From the NCBI RefSeq assembly GCF_023634065.1, contig NZ_JALKCV010000001.1, positions 1-64,000 on the forward strand: DNA of 64,000 nt, given 5' to 3'. Both the position numbers and the translations under genes were made by a program. Under the pieces are notes generated by a model, which made no database searches, was not told the origin of the DNA, and saw only the letters and a program-made list of their open reading frames with translations. Each line of letters begins with the position of its first letter. Position 1 is the first letter of the stretch. This document shows, piece after piece, positions 1-10,119 of the stretch. The stretch is from Microbulbifer litoralis. GTDB lineage: Bacteria > Pseudomonadota > Gammaproteobacteria > Pseudomonadales > Cellvibrionaceae.

Positions 1-16
1 GCGCCCCAGGGCGGGA

Positions 17-1069
17 TCAGGGTTTGGCCGAGTAGGCCACATCAAAGGTTTGCGCGCCCGACATCAAATCGCGAATCACCTCCGGAATCGGCCGCTCTTC
101 AAATAATATGGCGTGAATCGCGGAAACCAAGGGCATGTAGACGCCCATTTCGTCGGCTTTGTGCTTGATCAGGCGCACGGTGTTGACCCCCTCGGCCACC
201 TGGCCGATTTCCGCGACCGCCTCTTCGAGTGCGCGGCCACGGCCCACCAGGTAACCGACACGGTAGTTGCGGCTCAGGTCGGAGGAGCAGGTCAGGATCA
301 GGTCGCCGACACCGGCGAGGCCGATAAAGGTCATCGGGTCCGCCCCCATGGCCTCGGCGAAGCGCATCATCTCCGCCAGCGCACGGGTGATCAGCAGGCT
401 GATGGTGTTCTGCCCGCGATCGAGCGCCGCGGCCATACCGGTAACGATGGCGTAGATATTTTTCAGCGCACCGGCCAGTTCCACGCCGAAGACGTCGTTG
501 CTGGAGTAGACGCGGAAAGTTTCCGAGTGCAGTACCTTCTGGATGGCCTGGCAGAGACTCTCGTCCTCGCTGGCGATCACGGTGGCGGTGTAGTGGCCGC
601 CGACAATTTCCTTGGCGAAGTTTGGACCGCTCAGCACGCCGATGCGCATACCGCTGGTCTCTTCACGCAGGATATCGCTCATCAGGTGGAAGCTGTCGTG
701 CTCGATGCCCTTGGTGGTGGAGATCAGGATGGTACCCGCCTCCAGCAGCGGCGCCACTCTCTGCACCACTTCGCGGAAGGATTTACTGGGAATGGCCACG
801 AATACGATCTTGCAGCCGTCGATGGCCCACTCCAGATCGCTGGTGACCTTAAGGTCCGGATGCAGGGGCACGCCGGGCAGGTAGTAGTGGTTCTCCCCCG
901 TGTCCCGGCAGGCCTGGGCGCGTTCCGGGTCGCGCATCCACTGGCGCGTGTCGTGGCCATTGCCGGCCACGATATTGGCGATGGCCGTGCCGAAACTGCC
1001 GCCGCCCAGTACGGCGATGGGCAGGGAGGCTTCGGTCGTCGTCGGAGTGGGGTCTTGCTGTGTCGTCAT
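17..1069 (-). CDS. gpsA: NAD(P)H-dependent glycerol-3-phosphate dehydrogenase
   Basis: Reduces dihydroxyacetone phosphate to sn-glycerol 3-phosphate, the backbone precursor of phospholipids; cytosolic. The 350-residue product has the N-terminal dinucleotide-binding loop GGGSFGTA at about residues 22-29, the ISTTKGIE and GPNFAKEI segments typical of GpsA, and the helical C-terminal domain with the catalytic lysine in GALKNIYAI. Length matches the family (about 330-350) with a slightly long N-terminus of low-complexity Thr/Pro. The gene starts facing a 248-bp gap that contains a palindromic REP-like element. Family assignment is secure. Confidence 0.97.
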   Translation of the reverse strand: MTTQQDPTPTTTEASLPIAVLGGGSFGTAIANIVAGNGHDTRQWMRDPERAQACRDTGENHYYLPGVPLHPDLKVTSDLEWAIDGCKIVFVAIPSKSFREVVQRVAPLLEAGTILISTTKGIEHDSFHLMSDILREETSGMRIGVLSGPNFAKEIVGGHYTATVIASEDESLCQAIQKVLHSETFRVYSSNDVFGVELAGALKNIYAIVTGMAAALDRGQNTISLLITRALAEMMRFAEAMGADPMTFIGLAGVGDLILTCSSDLSRNYRVGYLVGRGRALEEAVAEIGQVAEGVNTVRLIKHKADEMGVYMPLVSAIHAILFEERPIPEVIRDLMSGAQTFDVAYSAKP

Positions 1070-1222
1070 ACCGGTACATCTTATTCTTGCGTTTGGCGGA
1101 TTATAGAGGGGCAGCGGTGGCAGCCCAATGACGGCGGGACAAAAATGTGGAATTGGGTCAGATCGTACAGAAAGCGCACAATCGCGCAGGGAGGCAACGC
1201 GGGCACAAGGGGCGACGCCTTT

Positions 1223-1302
1223 CCCGGATTCCGCTGCGCTCCATCCGGGCTACCCGAGTGACGGCGTAGCCCGGATGCAGGCGCGCAGCGCCGGAATCCG
1301 GG
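1223..1302. repeat. REP-like palindromic intergenic repeat, paired arms
   Basis: Two imperfect inverted arms of about 31 and 37 bp face each other around a short spacer. The left arm (1223-1253) begins CCCGGATTCCGCTGCGCT and ends CGGGCTAC. The right arm (1266-1302) begins GTAGCCCGGATGCAGGCG and ends GGAATCCGGG. A single arm of the same family recurs at 34291-34321. It sits in the gap between the start of gpsA and the end of htpG, where it could form a hairpin in either transcript. No U-tract follows, so I do not call it a terminator. Confidence 0.8.
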
Positions 1303-1317
1303 GCGAATCCCAATAGC

Positions 1318-3252
1318 TTAGCTATTGAGTTCCAGCAACAGCGCGTTCAGGCGACGCACGTAGTCGGCCGGGTCGGAGAGCTGGTTGCCGGCGGCGAGGC
1401 TGGCCTGGTCCATCAGGATATTGGTCAGGTCCGCGAAACGGTCCTCGTCCTGCTCCTGGTCCAGGCGCTGCACCAGCGGGTGATTCGGGTTCACCTCGAA
1501 AATCGGCTTGGCCTCCGGCAACGCCTGGCCGGCCTGCTCGAGGATGCGGCGCATCTGCGGGCCCATATCCTGTTCGCTGACCACCAGGCAGGCCGGGGAG
1601 TCCACCAGGCGCGTGGTTGCGCGCACTTCCTCGACGCGGTTTTCCAGCACTTCCTTGACCCGCTCCACCAGCGCGCCGGCCTCTTTCTCGACCTTCTCGC
1701 GCTCGGCCTTGTCGTCCTGTGTCTCGGCTTCCCCCAGGTCCAGCGCGCCCTTGGCCACGTCCTGGAACTGCTTGCCGTCGAACTCGTTCATATGGCCGAC
1801 GAACCACTCGTCCACCTGGTCGGTCAGCAGCAGTACCTCGATCCCTTTCTTGCGGAACACTTCCAGATAGGGGCTGGACTTGGCGGTAACGAAATTGTCG
1901 GCGCAGACGTAGTAGATATGTTTCTGGCCATCCTTCATGCGGCCGATATAGTCCTCCAGGGACTGATCCTGCTTCGGCTCGTCGGTATGGGTGGTGGAGA
2001 AACGCAGCAGCTTGGCGATCTTCTCCCTGTTGGAGAAGTCCTCGGCCGGGCCCTCTTTCAGTACATTGCCGAACATGTCCCAGAACTTCTGGTACTGGTC
2101 CGCGTCATTCTTCGCCAGCTTGCCCAGCATATCCAGCACGCGCTTGGTCAGCGCGGTCTTGATGGCGTCGGTATTGCGGTCCCGCTGCAGGATCTCGCGC
2201 GAGACGTTCAGCGGCAGGTCGTTGGAGTCCAGCACCCCCTTGACGAAGCGCAGGTACAGCGGCAGGAACTGCTCGGCATCGTCCATGATGAAGGTGCGCT
2301 GCACGTACAATTTCAGGCCGCGGGCGGCGTCGCGCTGGTACAGATCAAACGGTGTGCGGCCGGGGATATACAGCAGGCTGGTGTAGTCCAGCTTGCCCTC
2401 GACATTGTTGTGGCTCCAGGTGAGCGGGTCGTCGAAGTCGTGGGAGATATGCTTGTAGAACTCCTTGTACTCCTCGGACTTCACCTCGCTTCTGGGGCGG
2501 GTCCACAGGGCCTGGGCGGCGTTGATGGTCTCGAACTCGGGGGCCTTTTCACCTTGAGCCGCAGGCGCTTCCTCCTCTTTTTTCTCCTCGGCGGCCGGCG
2601 GCTGCTCTTTCAGCATCTCCACCGGGATGGCGATATGGTCGGAGTACTTCTTGATGATAGAGCGCAGACGCCAGCCGTCGGCGTATTCCCTGGCCTCGTC
2701 CTTCAGGTGCAACACCACGCGGGTACCGCGTTGCGGCCACTCGACATTTTCCACCGAGTACTCGGCCTCGCCACTGGACTCCCAGTGCACGCCCTGGGAA
2801 GCATCCAGCCCGGCGCGACGGGTGAATACCTCCACCCTGTCGGCGACGATAAACGCGGAGTAGAAGCCCACACCGAACTGGCCGATCAGTTGTGCATCTT
2901 TCTGCTGGTCGCCGGTGAGATTCTGCAGGAAGCTGGCGGTACCGGAGCGGGCGATGGTGCCGAGGTTCTCGATCACCTCGTCGCGGCTCATGCCGATGCC
3001 GTTGTCGGTCAGGGTGAGAGTGCCCTCTTCCTTGTCGAATTCAATACGGATGCGCAGCTCGGGATCTTCCTCGAGCAGCTCCGGCCTGGAAAGGGCCTCG
3101 AAGCGCAGCTTGTCGGCAGCGTCGGAGGCATTGGATACCAGCTCGCGCAGGAAGATCTCCTTGTTGGAGTAGAGCGAGTGGATCATCAGGTGCAGCAGTT
3201 GCTTGGCTTCCGTCTGGAAACCGTGGCTCTCTTTATGGGCCTCAACGGTCAT
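1318..3252 (-). CDS. htpG: Molecular chaperone HtpG (Hsp90)
   Basis: Cytosolic ATP-dependent Hsp90 chaperone, 644 residues, normal for bacterial HtpG. The N-terminal GHKL ATPase domain shows the signature [18 protein letters not shown] near residue 29, DNGIGM near 80 and [11 protein letters not shown] near 125. A charged Glu/Lys/Ala-rich linker lies around residues 215-240, followed by the middle domain with the LNVSREILQ motif and a C-terminal dimerisation domain. A sigma-32-type promoter lies just upstream (3294-3321), consistent with heat-shock control. The start is the ATG that puts the canonical N-terminal helix [19 protein letters not shown] in place. Confidence 0.98.
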   Translation of the reverse strand: MTVEAHKESHGFQTEAKQLLHLMIHSLYSNKEIFLRELVSNASDAADKLRFEALSRPELLEEDPELRIRIEFDKEEGTLTLTDNGIGMSRDEVIENLGTIARSGTASFLQNLTGDQQKDAQLIGQFGVGFYSAFIVADRVEVFTRRAGLDASQGVHWESSGEAEYSVENVEWPQRGTRVVLHLKDEAREYADGWRLRSIIKKYSDHIAIPVEMLKEQPPAAEEKKEEEAPAAQGEKAPEFETINAAQALWTRPRSEVKSEEYKEFYKHISHDFDDPLTWSHNNVEGKLDYTSLLYIPGRTPFDLYQRDAARGLKLYVQRTFIMDDAEQFLPLYLRFVKGVLDSNDLPLNVSREILQRDRNTDAIKTALTKRVLDMLGKLAKNDADQYQKFWDMFGNVLKEGPAEDFSNREKIAKLLRFSTTHTDEPKQDQSLEDYIGRMKDGQKHIYYVCADNFVTAKSSPYLEVFRKKGIEVLLLTDQVDEWFVGHMNEFDGKQFQDVAKGALDLGEAETQDDKAEREKVEKEAGALVERVKEVLENRVEEVRATTRLVDSPACLVVSEQDMGPQMRRILEQAGQALPEAKPIFEVNPNHPLVQRLDQEQDEDRFADLTNILMDQASLAAGNQLSDPADYVRRLNALLLELNS

Positions 3253-3293
3253 GGATTGGTCTCCCCGTACAGATTGATCGAAACAGGGAGGAG

Positions 3294-3321
3294 ATATAGG
3301 GGTGGCTGGCGGGGTTTCAAG
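3294..3321 (-). promoter_or_regulatory. Sigma-32-like heat-shock promoter of htpG
   Basis: Read on the minus strand, CTTGAAA (complement of 3315-3321) exactly matches the sigma-32 -35 element. Twelve bases later comes CCCCTATAT (complement of 3294-3302), close to the sigma-32 -10 element CCCCATnT. The pair lies about 40 bp upstream of the htpG start codon. htpG is a classic heat-shock regulon member, which supports the reading. The call is by motif only. Confidence 0.7.
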
Positions 3322-3384
3322 GGCGGCCGGGGATCAATGGTCAACAGCCTCTGCATTCAGGTGCCGGGTTCGGGTGCCGGAGGC

Positions 3385-4578
3385 CTACTTGTTGGCCATG
3401 GCCGTGGCCAGCTTGCCGTTGCCGGTGATATCAACGACAAAATTGGCCGTCAGATCGGCGATGACGCGCGACTCGGCGTTCATCAGGATGGCGATACCGA
3501 TCTTCTGCTTCTCCGAGTAGGCCACCGCGGCGCGGAAGCCGGCCACCCAGCCGCCGTGGTAGATGATGCGGTCATCGCCCATGGTGTACAGGCGCCAGCC
3601 GAGGCCGTAGCCGGCGTGGGACAGGTAGTCGCGCCAGATGCGGTGGCGCATATGGCGCCGGGTCTCGACCCGCTCGGTGGTGATATCGGCGATCACCTCC
3701 GGCGACAGCACCTTGGGGAAATAGCCCATCTGCGCCTTCAGCCACTGCGCCATATCGGAGATGCTGGCGTTGATGCCGGCCGCCGGCGCGGCCAGGTAGT
3801 ATTCCTTTTCCACCTTCACCGCGGCCCAACCACGGCCGGTCTGGATATGCGGCGCGGCGCGGTTGTCCGACGCCATAAAACTCTCCCAGCCCAGGGAGGC
3901 GTCGTCCATTTTCAGCGGCGTGAAAAAGCGGTCCTTGAGCTGGCGCTCGTAGGTAATGCCGGTGGCCTTGTAGATCACATCCTCGATCAGGCTGAACAGC
4001 ACATTCTGGTAGCCGTAGCACTTGCCGGGCTTGCAGCGCGGGTCGATATTGGCGAACTTCGGCAGGATCTTGCTGAGCGGCTTGTTGTCTTCGAGGTAGT
4101 TGTCGTAGGCATTGGGTGTCAGGCCCGAGGAGTGGCTGAGCAGGTGCTGGATCTGCAACTGCCGCGACAGGCCCGGGGTCTTGAAGCTGAGCTCGGGCAC
4201 AAAACTGACCACCCGATCCGCCCAGCTGAACTTCTTCTCGTGCTCGAGCACCGCGGCCATGCTGCCGGCGAACGTCTTGGATACCGACGCCAGCCGAAAC
4301 ACCGTGTGGCGATCGACCTTGCCGCGCTTGCCCTTGATCCGCACGCCGTAGGTGTCCATGGCCACCACCTGGTCACCCTGTACGATGACGTAGGCACCAC
4401 CGGGGATGCTCTTCGCCTTCATCAACTGGCGGAAGTAGCGATCGAATTCAGCGGCGCTGTTCTGCAGGTCCGCGCGCGCCGGTACGGACGCCGTGCAGAC
4501 GGTCAGCATCAGGGCACAGAGCAGCGCAGTGTGCCGGCGCCATAGGGCGAGTGGATACAAAAAGAATGAAGCTTTCAT
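3385..4578 (-). CDS. Serine beta-lactamase-fold hydrolase (class C / esterase family), exported
   Basis: A 397-residue member of the beta-lactamase/transpeptidase-like serine hydrolases (Pfam Beta-lactamase). A signal peptide of about 36 residues ends near SVPARA. The nucleophile motif SVSK is at residues 98-101 (Ser98, Lys101). A YQN triad follows in CYGYQNVLFS, and the third motif is HGG in IIYHGGWVAG. This set fits class C beta-lactamases, D-aminopeptidases and EstB-type esterases alike. Sequence alone does not separate antibiotic hydrolysis from esterase or peptidase activity, and family members of this divergence are usually not resistance enzymes. It is a single gene with no evident operon partner. 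Confidence 0.85.
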   Translation of the reverse strand: MKASFFLYPLALWRRHTALLCALMLTVCTASVPARADLQNSAAEFDRYFRQLMKAKSIPGGAYVIVQGDQVVAMDTYGVRIKGKRGKVDRHTVFRLASVSKTFAGSMAAVLEHEKKFSWADRVVSFVPELSFKTPGLSRQLQIQHLLSHSSGLTPNAYDNYLEDNKPLSKILPKFANIDPRCKPGKCYGYQNVLFSLIEDVIYKATGITYERQLKDRFFTPLKMDDASLGWESFMASDNRAAPHIQTGRGWAAVKVEKEYYLAAPAAGINASISDMAQWLKAQMGYFPKVLSPEVIADITTERVETRRHMRHRIWRDYLSHAGYGLGWRLYTMGDDRIIYHGGWVAGFRAAVAYSEKQKIGIAILMNAESRVIADLTANFVVDITGNGKLATAMANK

Positions 4579-4846
4579 GCCGTACTTCGAGCCGCCGCGG
4601 CAATACTGTTCTTCGGAAGCCGCTGAGCCGGAACTCGGAGCCGGCCAGGGACTTGTTCAGGGGTTCCCTTAAGACTAGCAGCCGGCGAAAAGATTCTCTC
4701 CGTCTGTCCGGTCGAATGGAGTGCATCATTGTAATCGGAAATCGGACCTGCCGCACACTCATCGCGCCAAAGCGCGCCCACTGCGGCCGTGCGGCAGTCG
4801 CCCCACCCTCTCGACCACCGTTGCCAGCGGCGATTTCCGGGCACAA

Positions 4847-4870
4847 AAAAACCGCCAGGCGGCGGTTTTT
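4847..4870 (-). terminator. Intrinsic terminator of the peroxiredoxin gene
   Basis: A perfect hairpin AAAAACCGCC (4847-4856), loop AGGC, GGCGGTTTTT (4861-4870). On the minus strand it is followed by a run of seven T, directly downstream of the peroxiredoxin stop codon at 4917. Confidence 0.85.
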
Positions 4871-4916
4871 CCGGCGGCGGGTGACCCGCACCCGCCGCCG
4901 CGAGCAAGCCGGAGAT

Positions 4917-5519
4917 TTACAGCTGCTCGGCGTTCTCGGCCAGGTAAGAGGCCACACCTTCCGGAGAGGCGTTCATACCCTTGTCGCCTTCCTGCCAGCC
5001 GGCCGGGCAGACTTCGCCGTGCTCCTGGTGGAACGCCAGTGCGTCGACCATACGCAGCATTTCGTCCACGTTGCGGCCCAGCGGCAGGTCGTTGACCACC
5101 TGGTGGCGGACAGTGCCCTCTTCGTCGATCAGGAAGGAACCGCGGAAAGCCACGCCGCCCTCGGACTCGACGTCGAAGGCCTGGCAGATTTCATGCTTGG
5201 TGTCGGCTACCAGGGTGTATTTGACCGGGCCGATACCGCCTTCGTTGATCGGGGTGTTGCGCCACGCGTTGTGGGAGAACTGGGAATCGATGGAAACACC
5301 GATCACCTCCACGCCACGCTTCTCGAACTCGGCCAGGCGGTGATCGAATGCGATCAGCTCGGACGGGCACACGAAGGTGAAGTCCAGCGGGTAGAAGAAG
5401 ACAACCGCCTTCTTGCCCTTGATGGTTTCCGTCAGGTTGAAGTTTTCAACGATCTCGCCGTTGCCCAGTACCGCAGCGGCGGTGAAGTCCGGTGCCGGCT
5501 TGCCTACCAGAACTGCCAT
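4917..5519 (-). CDS. 2-Cys peroxiredoxin (AhpC/Prx1 class)
   Basis: Thiol peroxidase that reduces hydrogen peroxide and organic peroxides; cytosolic. The 200-residue protein has the peroxidatic cysteine Cys51 in FTFVCPSEL and the resolving cysteine Cys171 in GEVCPAGW, the arrangement of typical 2-Cys peroxiredoxins. The C-terminal tail continues past the VCP motif as in the longer, Tsa-like branch. The start ATG is preceded by GAGGTTCTC-type sequence (AGGAGG complement at about 5524-5529). An OxyR-like site lies upstream (5576-5612) and an intrinsic terminator downstream, so it is probably a single-gene transcript. Confidence 0.96.
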   Translation of the reverse strand: MAVLVGKPAPDFTAAAVLGNGEIVENFNLTETIKGKKAVVFFYPLDFTFVCPSELIAFDHRLAEFEKRGVEVIGVSIDSQFSHNAWRNTPINEGGIGPVKYTLVADTKHEICQAFDVESEGGVAFRGSFLIDEEGTVRHQVVNDLPLGRNVDEMLRMVDALAFHQEHGEVCPAGWQEGDKGMNASPEGVASYLAENAEQL

Positions 5520-5575
5520 GAGAACCTCCTCATTCCTAGTGGTGAGTGTTTTATGAAGGTGAAGTTGATCAATTT

Positions 5576-5612
5576 ATATGCAATCGCTATAAATCGAATA
5601 GGGATTGATAGT
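5576..5612 (-). promoter_or_regulatory. OxyR-like binding site upstream of the peroxiredoxin gene
   Basis: The classical OxyR pattern is ATAG-N7-CTAT-N7-ATAG-N7-CTAT. Here the tetramers at the exact 11-bp period are ATAT (5576), CTAT (5587), ATAG (5598) and TAGT (5609), so two are perfect and one has a single mismatch. It lies 57-93 bp upstream of the peroxiredoxin start, a usual activator position. The surrounding 5520-5800 segment is AT-rich and otherwise holds no gene. The role is inferred from spacing and neighbour. Confidence 0.45.
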
Positions 5613-5804
5613 GGGCAGCTATGATACACAGGGCCGACTATCAGTCCCATTAAATTTTTATATGGCGTCGATAAATGCGTCTTCAAGCGTCTGCGGGGAA
5701 CGATTGCTGGCAGGAGTATGAACCGCCTCACTGCACTGGTCACACTTGGCGTACCGATCGCGAAAAGTACAACTAGAATAATTTATGAGCGCGATAGAAT
5801 CTTA

Positions 5805-5833
5805 TTGACACTCATTCTCAACTGCAATACGAT
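5805..5833 (+). promoter_or_regulatory. bfd promoter overlapped by a Fur-box-like sequence
   Basis: A perfect -35 hexamer TTGACA (5805-5810) is spaced 17 bp from TACGAT (5828-5833), a four-of-six match to TATAAT. Overlapping the -35 and spacer is TGACACTCATTCTCA (5806-5820), which matches 12 of 15 positions of the Fur core TGATAATCATTATCA. Occupation by Fe-Fur would block RNA polymerase. Bfd is iron-repressed in bacteria where this has been studied, so the arrangement makes sense. Confidence 0.6.
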
Positions 5834-5882
5834 CTCCCGCACTCACACAACGAAGCGTTTTTTGCGCCAGGTTCCAGCGACG

Positions 5883-6095
5883 ATGTACGTATGTATCTGT
5901 AAAGGCATCACCGACCGCCAGATCAAGGAGGCGGTGTACGACGGCTCCACCTCGGTCAAGGCCCTGCGTCGCCACCTGGGCGTCTCCTCACAGTGCGGCC
6001 GCTGCGCCGAGCTGACCCAGGAGATCATCGAGGAGACCATGGCCGGCGGCGTGATCGCCAATGCCAACAACGGCCTCTTCTACTCCGCCGGCTGA
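5883..6095 (+). CDS. bfd: Bacterioferritin-associated ferredoxin
   Basis: Small [2Fe-2S] protein that reduces the bacterioferritin core to mobilise iron. The 70-residue product starts at the ATG giving MYVCICKGIT; a longer in-frame extension upstream would run through the promoter and is rejected. The four cluster ligands are Cys4, Cys6, Cys38 and Cys41 in the patterns CIC and CGRC, as in the BFD-like [2Fe-2S] domain. Length agrees with known Bfd (about 64-75). It lies about 1.7 kb upstream of bfr on the same strand, separated by a DUF2254 gene. Confidence 0.93.
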   Translation: MYVCICKGITDRQIKEAVYDGSTSVKALRRHLGVSSQCGRCAELTQEIIEETMAGGVIANANNGLFYSAG

Positions 6096-6216
6096 TCCCG
6101 GGACCCGCTTCCCCTCCCCGCGCCGATCTCCCAGCCTGTCCGGCGCCCCAATGCTGACCTATCTTTAGCGGACACTCTCCGGGTGACGCGTCCACCCGCC
6201 CGAGCACAGGTCTGCG

Positions 6217-7539
6217 ATGAAACAGCGGTTACTGCACCTCGCCGAGCAACTGCGCGCCAGCTTCTGGCTGATCCCGGCAATGATGATGGTCGCCGCGCTG
6301 CTGTTGTCCGAGGGCCTGCAGGTATTCGACGCCCATATCCGCATCGGCGACCTGTCCGGCTTCGGCTGGATCAGCCTCCAGGACCCGGACAGCGCCCGCT
6401 CGCTGCTGGCCACCATCGCCGGCTCCACCATCACCGTGACCGGCACCGTATTCTCCATTACCACCGTCGCCCTGACCCTGGCCTCGAACCAGTTCGGCCC
6501 GCGCCTGGTGCGCAATTTCATGCGCGATCGCGGCACCCAGTTCTCCCTCGGTATCTTTCTCGCCACCTTTGTCTACGCCCTGATGACCATGCGCGGCATC
6601 AACGCCGCCGACCTCGGCGCACCGAGCCATGACCTGTCTGTGCATATGGCGGTGCTGCTGTCGCTGATCAGCATCGCCGTGCTGATATACTTCATCCACA
6701 ACGTGGCGCTGTCGATCCAGGTGGACAATGTCACCTACCACATCAACCGCGAATTCAGCGAAGCCATCGACCGGCACTACCCCGGCGAGCGGCACCCCGA
6801 CGAAAGGGCCGACTGCTGCGATGTCGAGCACCTGCCCCTCGGCGACGATTACCTGAACATCTACGGCGACATCGGTGGCTACGTACTGTCGATCGACCGA
6901 CAGCGGCTGTTCGACTGGGCGGAGAAACACGACAGCTGCATCGTGCTCGACTGCCATCCGGGCAGTTATATTCACCACTGGTCGCGCATCGCGCGCATCT
7001 ACCAGCCGCCCCGGCAGATCGACAGCGAGGCGATCACATCGTTTGTCGACGGCACCATCAGCACCGGCCACCAACCCACCGCCGAGGAGGACATCGTCTT
7101 CTCCATCCATCAACTGGCGCAGATCGCCGTGCGCGCGCTGTCGCCCGGTATCAACGACCCCTTTACCGCCTACTCCTGTATCGACCGGCTGGTGGACGGG
7201 ATCGGCAAGGTGCTGCAACGCCCGCAATTGCCGAACTGTTTCCGCGACCAAGACGGGCGACTGCGGCTGGTCACCAGTGTGCTGGATTTTGCCGACCTGC
7301 TGGATGCCGCATTCGACGAAATCCGCGAGTACGGGCGCTCCAGCGGCGTGGTAATGCGGCACCTGCTGAACAAGCTCGATGAACTGGCGCAGATATGCAC
7401 CCGCCTCGAAGACCGCCGGGCACTCGATGCCTACCTGGACCGGCTCGCGGAAGACTGTGATAAATTTGTCGGCGACCAGTTCGACCGCAATACCATCAAC
7501 AAAAAGATTCTCGGTATCCGTCGATTGATCGCGCGCTGA
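6217..7539 (+). CDS. DUF2254 family membrane protein
   Basis: A 440-residue integral inner-membrane protein of the DUF2254 family; function unknown. Four hydrophobic segments lie in the first 170 residues (about 14-33, 68-90, 108-128, 148-170). The motif TGTVFSITTVALTLASNQFGPRL between the second and third segments is the family hallmark. The C-terminal 270 residues are soluble and contain the conserved QLAQIAVRALSPGINDPFTA segment. It sits between bfd and bfr, though nothing in its sequence links it to iron. The start ATG gives a basic N-terminus before the first membrane helix. Confidence 0.9.
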   Translation: MKQRLLHLAEQLRASFWLIPAMMMVAALLLSEGLQVFDAHIRIGDLSGFGWISLQDPDSARSLLATIAGSTITVTGTVFSITTVALTLASNQFGPRLVRNFMRDRGTQFSLGIFLATFVYALMTMRGINAADLGAPSHDLSVHMAVLLSLISIAVLIYFIHNVALSIQVDNVTYHINREFSEAIDRHYPGERHPDERADCCDVEHLPLGDDYLNIYGDIGGYVLSIDRQRLFDWAEKHDSCIVLDCHPGSYIHHWSRIARIYQPPRQIDSEAITSFVDGTISTGHQPTAEEDIVFSIHQLAQIAVRALSPGINDPFTAYSCIDRLVDGIGKVLQRPQLPNCFRDQDGRLRLVTSVLDFADLLDAAFDEIREYGRSSGVVMRHLLNKLDELAQICTRLEDRRALDAYLDRLAEDCDKFVGDQFDRNTINKKILGIRRLIAR

Positions 7540-7766
7540 CAAAACGGCAGCCGGAGCGTTAACGGCAATCGTTCTCGTTTTATTTTTAGGCCCAATTTCC
7601 GTTAATTTTCACTCTTTAACCCCTTAAAAAAAGCCATTTATTGCGCTTGACTTGGTTTTATTGGGAAAGCAAACTCCACCGTCATAACGGCGCCGACCCT
7701 GTCATATCCAGTCGGACGCGCGCGCAACCACACCGTCCATCGGCGGAGCCACAGGAGCAAAAAGCA

Positions 7767-8243
7767 ATGCAAGGCGATCCCAAGGTTATCGAACATCTGA
7801 ACAAGGTACTGGGCAACGAACTGGTAGCCATCAACCAGTATTTCCTGCACGCCCGCATGTACGACAACTGGGGCCTGAAAGCGCTGGGCAAGCACGAGTA
7901 CGACGAGTCCATCGACGAGATGAAACACGCCGACTGGCTGATCGAGCGCATCCTGTTCCTAGAGGGCATTCCCAACCTGCAGCACCTGGGCAAACTGCTG
8001 ATCGGTGAAGACACCAGGGAAATGCTCGAGTGCGACCTGAAACTGGAAAAGAAAGCCATCCCCGACCTGCGCGACGGCATCGAATACTGCGAGTCGGTAC
8101 GCGACTACGGCAGCCGCGAGCTGCTGGAAAAAATCCTCGACTCCGAAGAGGAACACGTCGACTGGCTGGAGACCCAGCTGGAGCTGATCGACAAGGTGGG
8201 CATGCAGAACTACCTGCAGACACAGATGGAAAGTGCCGGGTAA
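7767..8243 (+). CDS. bfr: Bacterioferritin
   Basis: Iron-storage subunit that forms a 24-mer with haem at dimer interfaces and a dinuclear ferroxidase centre. The 158-residue protein has every ferroxidase ligand at the canonical number: Glu18, Glu51, His54, Glu94, Glu127 and His130. It also has the haem ligand Met52 in DEMKHAD. The start is the ATG after an AGGAG (7752-7756), giving [12 protein letters not shown]; the longer upstream frame has no family similarity. A strong terminator follows. Bfd encoded upstream is its expected electron donor. Confidence 0.97.
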   Translation: MQGDPKVIEHLNKVLGNELVAINQYFLHARMYDNWGLKALGKHEYDESIDEMKHADWLIERILFLEGIPNLQHLGKLLIGEDTREMLECDLKLEKKAIPDLRDGIEYCESVRDYGSRELLEKILDSEEEHVDWLETQLELIDKVGMQNYLQTQMESAG

Positions 8244-8315
8244 CGATTTCCCGGGCTTTGGCTACAGGGGCGGAAACAGGGTTCGCCTCCTGCAGCTTTC
8301 ACTGCCCCCACAAAC

Positions 8316-8345
8316 AAAAAAACCGCGGCGAGCCGCGGTTTTTTC
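8316..8345. terminator. Bidirectional terminator between bfr and grxD
   Basis: A-run, AACCGCGG stem (8321-8328), tetraloop CGAG, CCGCGGTT stem (8333-8340), then a T-run to 8344. A/T tracts on both sides suit the two convergent genes it separates. Confidence 0.88.
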
Positions 8346-8364
8346 GTTCCGGCCGGCGGCAAAC

Positions 8365-8697
8365 TTACTCGCCGCCCTCACTCTCGGGCGCGGCCTCGTC
8401 CACCAGCGTCTTCAGCTCGCCGCTCTCGTACATCTCCATGATGATATCGCAGCCGCCGACCAGCTCCCCCTTCACCCACAGCTGCGGAAAGGTCGGCCAG
8501 TTGGCGTGCTTGGGCAGCTCGGTGCGGATATCCGGGTTGGACAGTACATCCACATAGGCGAAGCGCTTGCCGCAGGCCATCAAAGCCTGGGAGGCGCGCA
8601 TCGAAAAGCCGCACTGGGGTGCGTTGGGGCTGCCTTTCATGTAGAGCAGGATGGCGTTCTCGGCGATCTGCTGCTTGATGTTTTCCAGTGTATCCAT
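8365..8697 (-). CDS. grxD: Monothiol glutaredoxin, Grx4 type
   Basis: Monothiol glutaredoxin that binds or delivers a [2Fe-2S] cluster with glutathione; cytosolic. The 110-residue product carries the CGFS active site in PQCGFSMRASQAL, the WPTFPQL segment (cis-proline) and the GGCDI glutathione-binding motif. The start chosen is the ATG giving MDTLENIKQQI. A further 48 codons open upstream in this frame but have no glutaredoxin similarity. It is divergent from argD. Confidence 0.96.
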   Translation of the reverse strand: MDTLENIKQQIAENAILLYMKGSPNAPQCGFSMRASQALMACGKRFAYVDVLSNPDIRTELPKHANWPTFPQLWVKGELVGGCDIIMEMYESGELKTLVDEAAPESEGGE

Positions 8698-8899
8698 AGG
8701 GATGACTAACCTCGGTTTGAAGGAATTCCGGCCCGCCACCGCCATCGGCTGCCCGATGGGGCCCGGCCCCGTCACAAGTTTGCGAGGGCGGCATTGTAAC
8801 CCAAATGGCCCCCTCTGCGCGCGCGGCGTCTGGCGCGGCAACGCGCCTGTGCTAGTATTGCCGGCTCGATTTTTTCAAGGCCGACCAAGGAGAAAGACA

Positions 8900-10084
<1,185 letters not shown>

Positions 10085-10119
10085 TCGGGGCGCCGCAAAC
10101 TGTTAGGGGGAACCTATTT

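Noticed and set aside
1480-4545. Plus-strand open frame of 1021 codons
   Set aside because: Antisense shadow of htpG and the beta-lactamase-fold gene; composition is unlike protein and both opposite-strand genes have clear catalytic motifs.
5718-5882. N-terminal extension of bfd by 55 codons
   Set aside because: It would run through the promoter and Fur-like box, and known Bfd proteins begin at the MYVCICKGIT position.
7561-7580. Fur-box-like sequence upstream of bfr
   Set aside because: The best alignment to the Fur core matches only about 8 of 13 positions, which is not above what AT-rich intergenic DNA gives by chance.
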